A program made the translations under genes and the position numbers. The notes beneath the pieces are model-generated. The model saw only the letters and a program-made list of their open reading frames with translations. It made no database searches and had not been told where the DNA came from. 24,766 nucleotides of DNA. Source: an uncultured Ruminococcus sp. GTDB taxonomy: Bacteria > Bacillota > Clostridia > Lachnospirales > Lachnospiraceae. The stretch spans positions 1-24,766 of the forward strand of contig CAKRLG010000028.1 in NCBI GenBank assembly GCA_934359255.1. The letters are read 5' to 3'. This document shows positions 21,839-24,766 of this stretch, piece by piece (position 1 is the first letter of the stretch; every line of letters begins with the position of its first letter).

Positions 21839-23239
21839 CTACAGGCTGAACACGCCCAGTGACTGCAGAAGCAGTGCGGCCAGCAGAACAGGCGCGATGA
21901 ATTTTACCATAACAATATACAGTTTCTTTCTTCCGAACTTATAGCCGCCAATCGTTACTTCATCGATGATCGTCTGTGGTTTTACCACCCAGCCGATCAG
22001 AATACAGCTGAGCAGTGCAACAGTCGGCATCAGCAGGTTGTTGCTCAGGTAATCCATCAGATCCAGGATCTGCGCAACCGCACCATTTGGAAGTTTCAAT
22101 TCAAAGTACAGGACATTATATCCCAGACACACGATCACTCCGACAATACATGCATAGATCGTTACCAGAACCGTTCCTTTCTTTCTGCTCACATGGAACC
22201 TGTCAATAATATTGGATACAATCGATTCCATGACAGATACGGAAGACGTTACCGCTGCAAAAGATACCATCAGGAAGAAAATCGTTCCAATGACCGGACC
22301 GGCTACTCCCATCGCCTCAAAAATCTTCGGCAGTGATACAAACATCAGTCCCGGACCGGCGGACATTCCCTCTGTTCCCATGAACGTATACACGGCCGGA
22401 ACGATCATCAGACCGGCCAGCAGAGCCACCGCGGTATCAAACCATTCGATCTGATTAATAGACCGCATCAGATTGGTCTCTTTCTTTACGTAAGATCCAT
22501 AAGTTACCATAATTCCCATCGCCACACTGATCGAGAAGAACAGCTGTCCCAGTGCATCGACAAATACGATCACAAAATCTTTCAGTGTCATACCACTGAA
22601 ATTTGGTACCAGATAAACTTTCAGCCCCTGTAAACCGGTTCTTGTCACACCGTCCGCATCGTTGTAAGACAGTGTCATCGAAAAAATGGAGATGCCAACG
22701 ATCATTACCAGAAGAATCGGCATCAGGATCCTGCTGTAATTTTCAATTCCTTTGTTTACTCCCCTGTAAACAACAAATGCGGTCAGGAACAGGTAGATAA
22801 ACAGCCAGATGATCGGCTGCCACACGCTTGTGATATAGCCGGTAAAATAACCGTCCTGTGCGGCTTCCACCCCATGTCCGGTGATAAAGGTTCCAAGATA
22901 TTTCAGTACCCATCCACCGATGGAACAGTAATATGGCAGAATCACAACCGGGATGATACATGCCAGAATGCCAAGCCCGCCCCATTTTGGATGAATCATC
23001 CGGTACGCATTCAACGGACTCTGTCCGGTTTTTCTTCCGATAGCTACATCTGTGGTCAACAGCGTAAAACCAAAGGTCAGTGCCAGAATAATGTAAACCA
23101 GAATGAAGGTTCCTCCTCCATCCTTCGCTGCCAGATACGGAAATCTCCAGATATTTCCCAGTCCGACAGCACTTCCTGCTGCTGCAAGTACGAATCCAAT
23201 GGATCCGGTAAAATTTCCTCGTTTGTTTCCTTTCTCCAT
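21839..23239 (-). CDS. Neurotransmitter:sodium symporter family transporter
   Basis: 466 residues, about 11-12 membrane segments. The opening GFVLAAAGSAVGLGNIWRFP is the SNF/NSS signature (unwound helix 1 with sodium and substrate sites, as in LeuT). PYYCSIGGW follows for helix 3, and the SVAMGIMVTYGSY block for helix 6 to 7. Bacterial members bring in amino acids or similar zwitterions with Na+; the substrate is not known. GAAAGTGAG precedes the ATG. It converges with MATE and is divergent from the ROK gene, 305 bases apart. Confidence 0.92.
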   Translation of the reverse strand: MEKGNKRGNFTGSIGFVLAAAGSAVGLGNIWRFPYLAAKDGGGTFILVYIILALTFGFTLLTTDVAIGRKTGQSPLNAYRMIHPKWGGLGILACIIPVVILPYYCSIGGWVLKYLGTFITGHGVEAAQDGYFTGYITSVWQPIIWLFIYLFLTAFVVYRGVNKGIENYSRILMPILLVMIVGISIFSMTLSYNDADGVTRTGLQGLKVYLVPNFSGMTLKDFVIVFVDALGQLFFSISVAMGIMVTYGSYVKKETNLMRSINQIEWFDTAVALLAGLMIVPAVYTFMGTEGMSAGPGLMFVSLPKIFEAMGVAGPVIGTIFFLMVSFAAVTSSVSVMESIVSNIIDRFHVSRKKGTVLVTIYACIVGVIVCLGYNVLYFELKLPNGAVAQILDLMDYLSNNLLMPTVALLSCILIGWVVKPQTIIDEVTIGGYKFGRKKLYIVMVKFIAPVLLAALLLQSLGVFSL

Positions 23240-23379
23240 ACGTTACTCACTTTCTAAAAATTTTATACCTTACTACTGTACCCTGATTTCAGAATCTTGT
23301 CTATCATTTTCCTGATTTTTTTGGTTTTTTATAATCCTTCAGCAGATAGGATCCTGTGAGGTGTTCCGGCTTGAAAATG

Positions 23380-23420
23380 GTTACCGTTCACTCCGTTCCC
23401 AGTAACACACTTTGCGATGC
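23380..23420 (+). repeat. Dispersed repeat family 2, copy D
   Basis: Starts GTTACCGTTCACTCCG and holds CCCAGTAACAC (23398-23408) followed by TTTGCGATGCA, like copy C (CTGCGCAATGCA). Its first bases also resemble the start of family 1, so the families may be related. It lies about 160 bases before the ROK gene. Confidence 0.5.
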
Positions 23421-23453
23421 AAAAATTTATACTAATCGCATAAACAGATATTT

Positions 23454-23483
23454 TTAACATTTCCCGCAAAATCATGTTATAAT
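23454..23483 (+). promoter_or_regulatory. Promoter of the ROK gene
   Basis: TTAACA (23454-23459), 18-base spacer, TATAAT (23478-23483); leader of about 55 bases. Confidence 0.55.
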
Positions 23484-23508
23484 TTAATCTGATACGAATG
23501 AAACTTAC

Positions 23509-23532
23509 TATTCTTCGGAATATATAAGAATA
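23509..23532. promoter_or_regulatory. Candidate operator in the ROK leader
   Basis: TATTCTT (23509-23515) and AAGAATA (23526-23532) form an inverted repeat with a 10-base spacer just before the ribosome binding site GGAGG. Autoregulation by the ROK repressor is possible; not supported by a second copy in the window. Confidence 0.35.
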
Positions 23533-23544
23533 AATGGAGGAACT

Positions 23545-24672
23545 ATGGAGCATCAACGACTGACAAATAAAGAAGTGAAAAAGAAAAACCGAAATCAGAT
23601 TTTCCGTTATATTTGTACCCATGGAACAGTATCCAACCCGGATATCGCCTCCGACCTGCACCTGAGTCTCCCCACCGTGACCAATACCACCAGAGAACTG
23701 CTCGAATCGGGGCTGCTGCAGGATCTCGGTGAGATGCAGTCCACCGGCGGCCGCAGAGCCAGATCACTGTGTGCAGCTTCGGATTATCGTTTTTCCCTCG
23801 GACTGGACATTACCCGGAATCATCTGGGACTCCTTCTTTTGAATCTTACCGGAGATATTATAAAATACGAAAGAATACAGCTTGGCTTTTCAAGAAGTTC
23901 CGCTTATTTCTCCGAAGTCTGTCAGAAAATTGACGATTTTCTTCGAAACACTGAGATTTCCAGAGAGCGGATCCTCGGTCTGGGGATCTCCCTTCCCGGA
24001 ATCGTCGATCCGGTACAGAAAATGATCACGTATTCCCATGCCCTCGGTGTGCGGGATCTGCCTTTTTCGGAAATACAATCGTATTTCCCATGGCACTGTA
24101 CCTTTTTAAACGATGCAAATGCAGGTGCTTTTGCGGAAGGCATCGGTTCGGATCTGCCTTCCTCCTTCTTTTATCTTTCTCTGAGTAACACCGTGGGCGG
24201 TGCCATCTTTCACGATGGCAATCTGCTTCCAGGCGATGCTTTCCGCTGTGGAGAAGCCGGTCACATGACCCTGATTCCCGATGGAAAACCGTGTTACTGC
24301 GGAAAAACCGGCTGCGTCGATGCCTACTGTTCCGCCAGACTCCTCTCGGATCTGTCCGGCGGACGACTGGAAGATTTCTTTCTCGGACTTCAGAAAAACA
24401 ACCAGGAATATCGTTCCGTCTGGGACACCTATCTGAAACATCTGGCTGTCGTCATCAACAACCTGCATATGATCCTCGACTACGACATTGTCCTCGGCGG
24501 TTATGTAGGAAGCTTTCTCACCCCCTGGCTCGATACGATCCGCCGGCTGGTTGCCGAACGCAATACCTTCGAAGACGACGGAAGTTTCGTAAAACTATGT
24601 ACCTATCAGACCGGAGCGGCGGCTTATGGGGCGGCGATGGATGTGATGGAAGGTTTTTTGCGAACAGTATGA
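23545..24672 (+). CDS. ROK-family transcriptional repressor (XylR/NagC-like)
   Basis: 375 residues. A MarR-like winged helix occupies 1-75 (NRNQIFRYICTHGTVS, then LSLPTVTNTTRELL), followed by the two-lobed ROK domain. Zinc site: H240 in GEAGHM, C250, C252 and C257 (CYCGKTGC). LNDANAGA (188-195) contains the Asp used as a catalytic base in ROK kinases, but the phosphate loop reads LDITRNH instead of DxGGTK, so it is likely a sugar-sensing repressor and not a kinase. Target genes are probably beyond the right edge, since none of the neighbours is a sugar operon. GGAGG lies 5-6 bases before the ATG. Confidence 0.88.
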   Translation: MEHQRLTNKEVKKKNRNQIFRYICTHGTVSNPDIASDLHLSLPTVTNTTRELLESGLLQDLGEMQSTGGRRARSLCAASDYRFSLGLDITRNHLGLLLLNLTGDIIKYERIQLGFSRSSAYFSEVCQKIDDFLRNTEISRERILGLGISLPGIVDPVQKMITYSHALGVRDLPFSEIQSYFPWHCTFLNDANAGAFAEGIGSDLPSSFFYLSLSNTVGGAIFHDGNLLPGDAFRCGEAGHMTLIPDGKPCYCGKTGCVDAYCSARLLSDLSGGRLEDFFLGLQKNNQEYRSVWDTYLKHLAVVINNLHMILDYDIVLGGYVGSFLTPWLDTIRRLVAERNTFEDDGSFVKLCTYQTGAAAYGAAMDVMEGFLRTV

Positions 24673-24689
24673 CCTGTGAATCCGCAAAG

Positions 24690-24766
24690 TGATATGCTCC
24701 CTTTTAGGTAGACAAGTATAATAATAAAAACTTGTTGCCTAGAAGGGAGTTTTTTTATTGGGAAGA
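24690..24766 (+). mobile_element. Hairpin: ROK terminator or left end of an IS3-type element
   Basis: CTCCCTT (24697-24703) pairs with AAGGGAG (24743-24749), continued by AGG/CCT and ACAAGT/ACTTGT inside, followed by seven to eight Ts: a workable terminator for the ROK gene. But the segment opens TGATATGCTCCC at 24690, in the style of IS3-family terminal repeats, and GAAGGGAG is followed by TTG GGA AGA at 24759, which could begin an OrfA. The window ends before this can be decided. Confidence 0.45.

Overview
The window looks like a chromosomal segment of a low-to-moderate GC Clostridia, most likely Lachnospiraceae (Blautia-like). The basis is strong AGGAGG-type ribosome binding sites, clostridial versions of several families (DNA-deoxyinosine glycosylase, ArsR-type regulator, HPr-like protein), and many rho-independent terminators. 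This is inference from protein and signal style; no rRNA or other taxonomic marker is present. No tRNA, rRNA or CRISPR array was seen.

Left part (1-7,965) is accessory and worn. It starts with a minus-strand HNH-type gene and a tiny downstream ORF interrupted by an in-frame TAG. Next is the first 90 codons of uvrB, cut off abruptly. A BlaI/BlaR1 beta-lactam-sensing pair (plus strand) faces a minus-strand lipoprotein gene. BlaI-type operators (TTACA-N2-TGTAA) lie at the blaI promoter, over the lipoprotein promoter, and inside the lipoprotein signal-peptide codons, so the three genes look like one regulon without a beta-lactamase. From about 5,435 to 5,940 there is mobile-element debris: a group II intron 3' end, a 164-bp palindromic MITE-like element plus a clipped second end, and an IS3-family transposase scrap. 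Then come an MNT/HEPN toxin-antitoxin-like pair with its own promoter and terminator, a decayed ABC permease, and an ArsR-like regulator.

Middle part (8,158-13,060) is a sugar-acid catabolic unit on the minus strand: an HPr-like small protein, an IlvD/Edd-family dehydratase, a 2-keto-3-deoxygluconate kinase and a KDPG aldolase. Together they describe a semi-phosphorylative Entner-Doudoroff route (sugar acid to KDG to KDPG to pyruvate + glyceraldehyde-3-phosphate). A divergent FadR-type GntR regulator is the probable controller; matching TGATG/CATCA inverted repeats sit at the operon promoter and at the HPr-like start. A 159-bp imperfect palindrome separates the HPr-like gene from the dehydratase.

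Right part (13,097-24,766) is mostly ordinary chromosomal genes: a DUF3592-like membrane protein, a Na/Pi-cotransporter-like protein with a PhoU-like tail, a deoxyinosine glycosylase, an MFS transporter, a GNAT acetyltransferase, a nitroreductase followed by a variant G3E (CobW-like) GTPase, a MATE exporter, a neurotransmitter:sodium-symporter-family transporter and a ROK repressor. Short dispersed palindromic repeats of two kinds lie in four intergenic gaps. The right edge carries a hairpin that is either the ROK terminator or the left end of an IS3-type insertion sequence.
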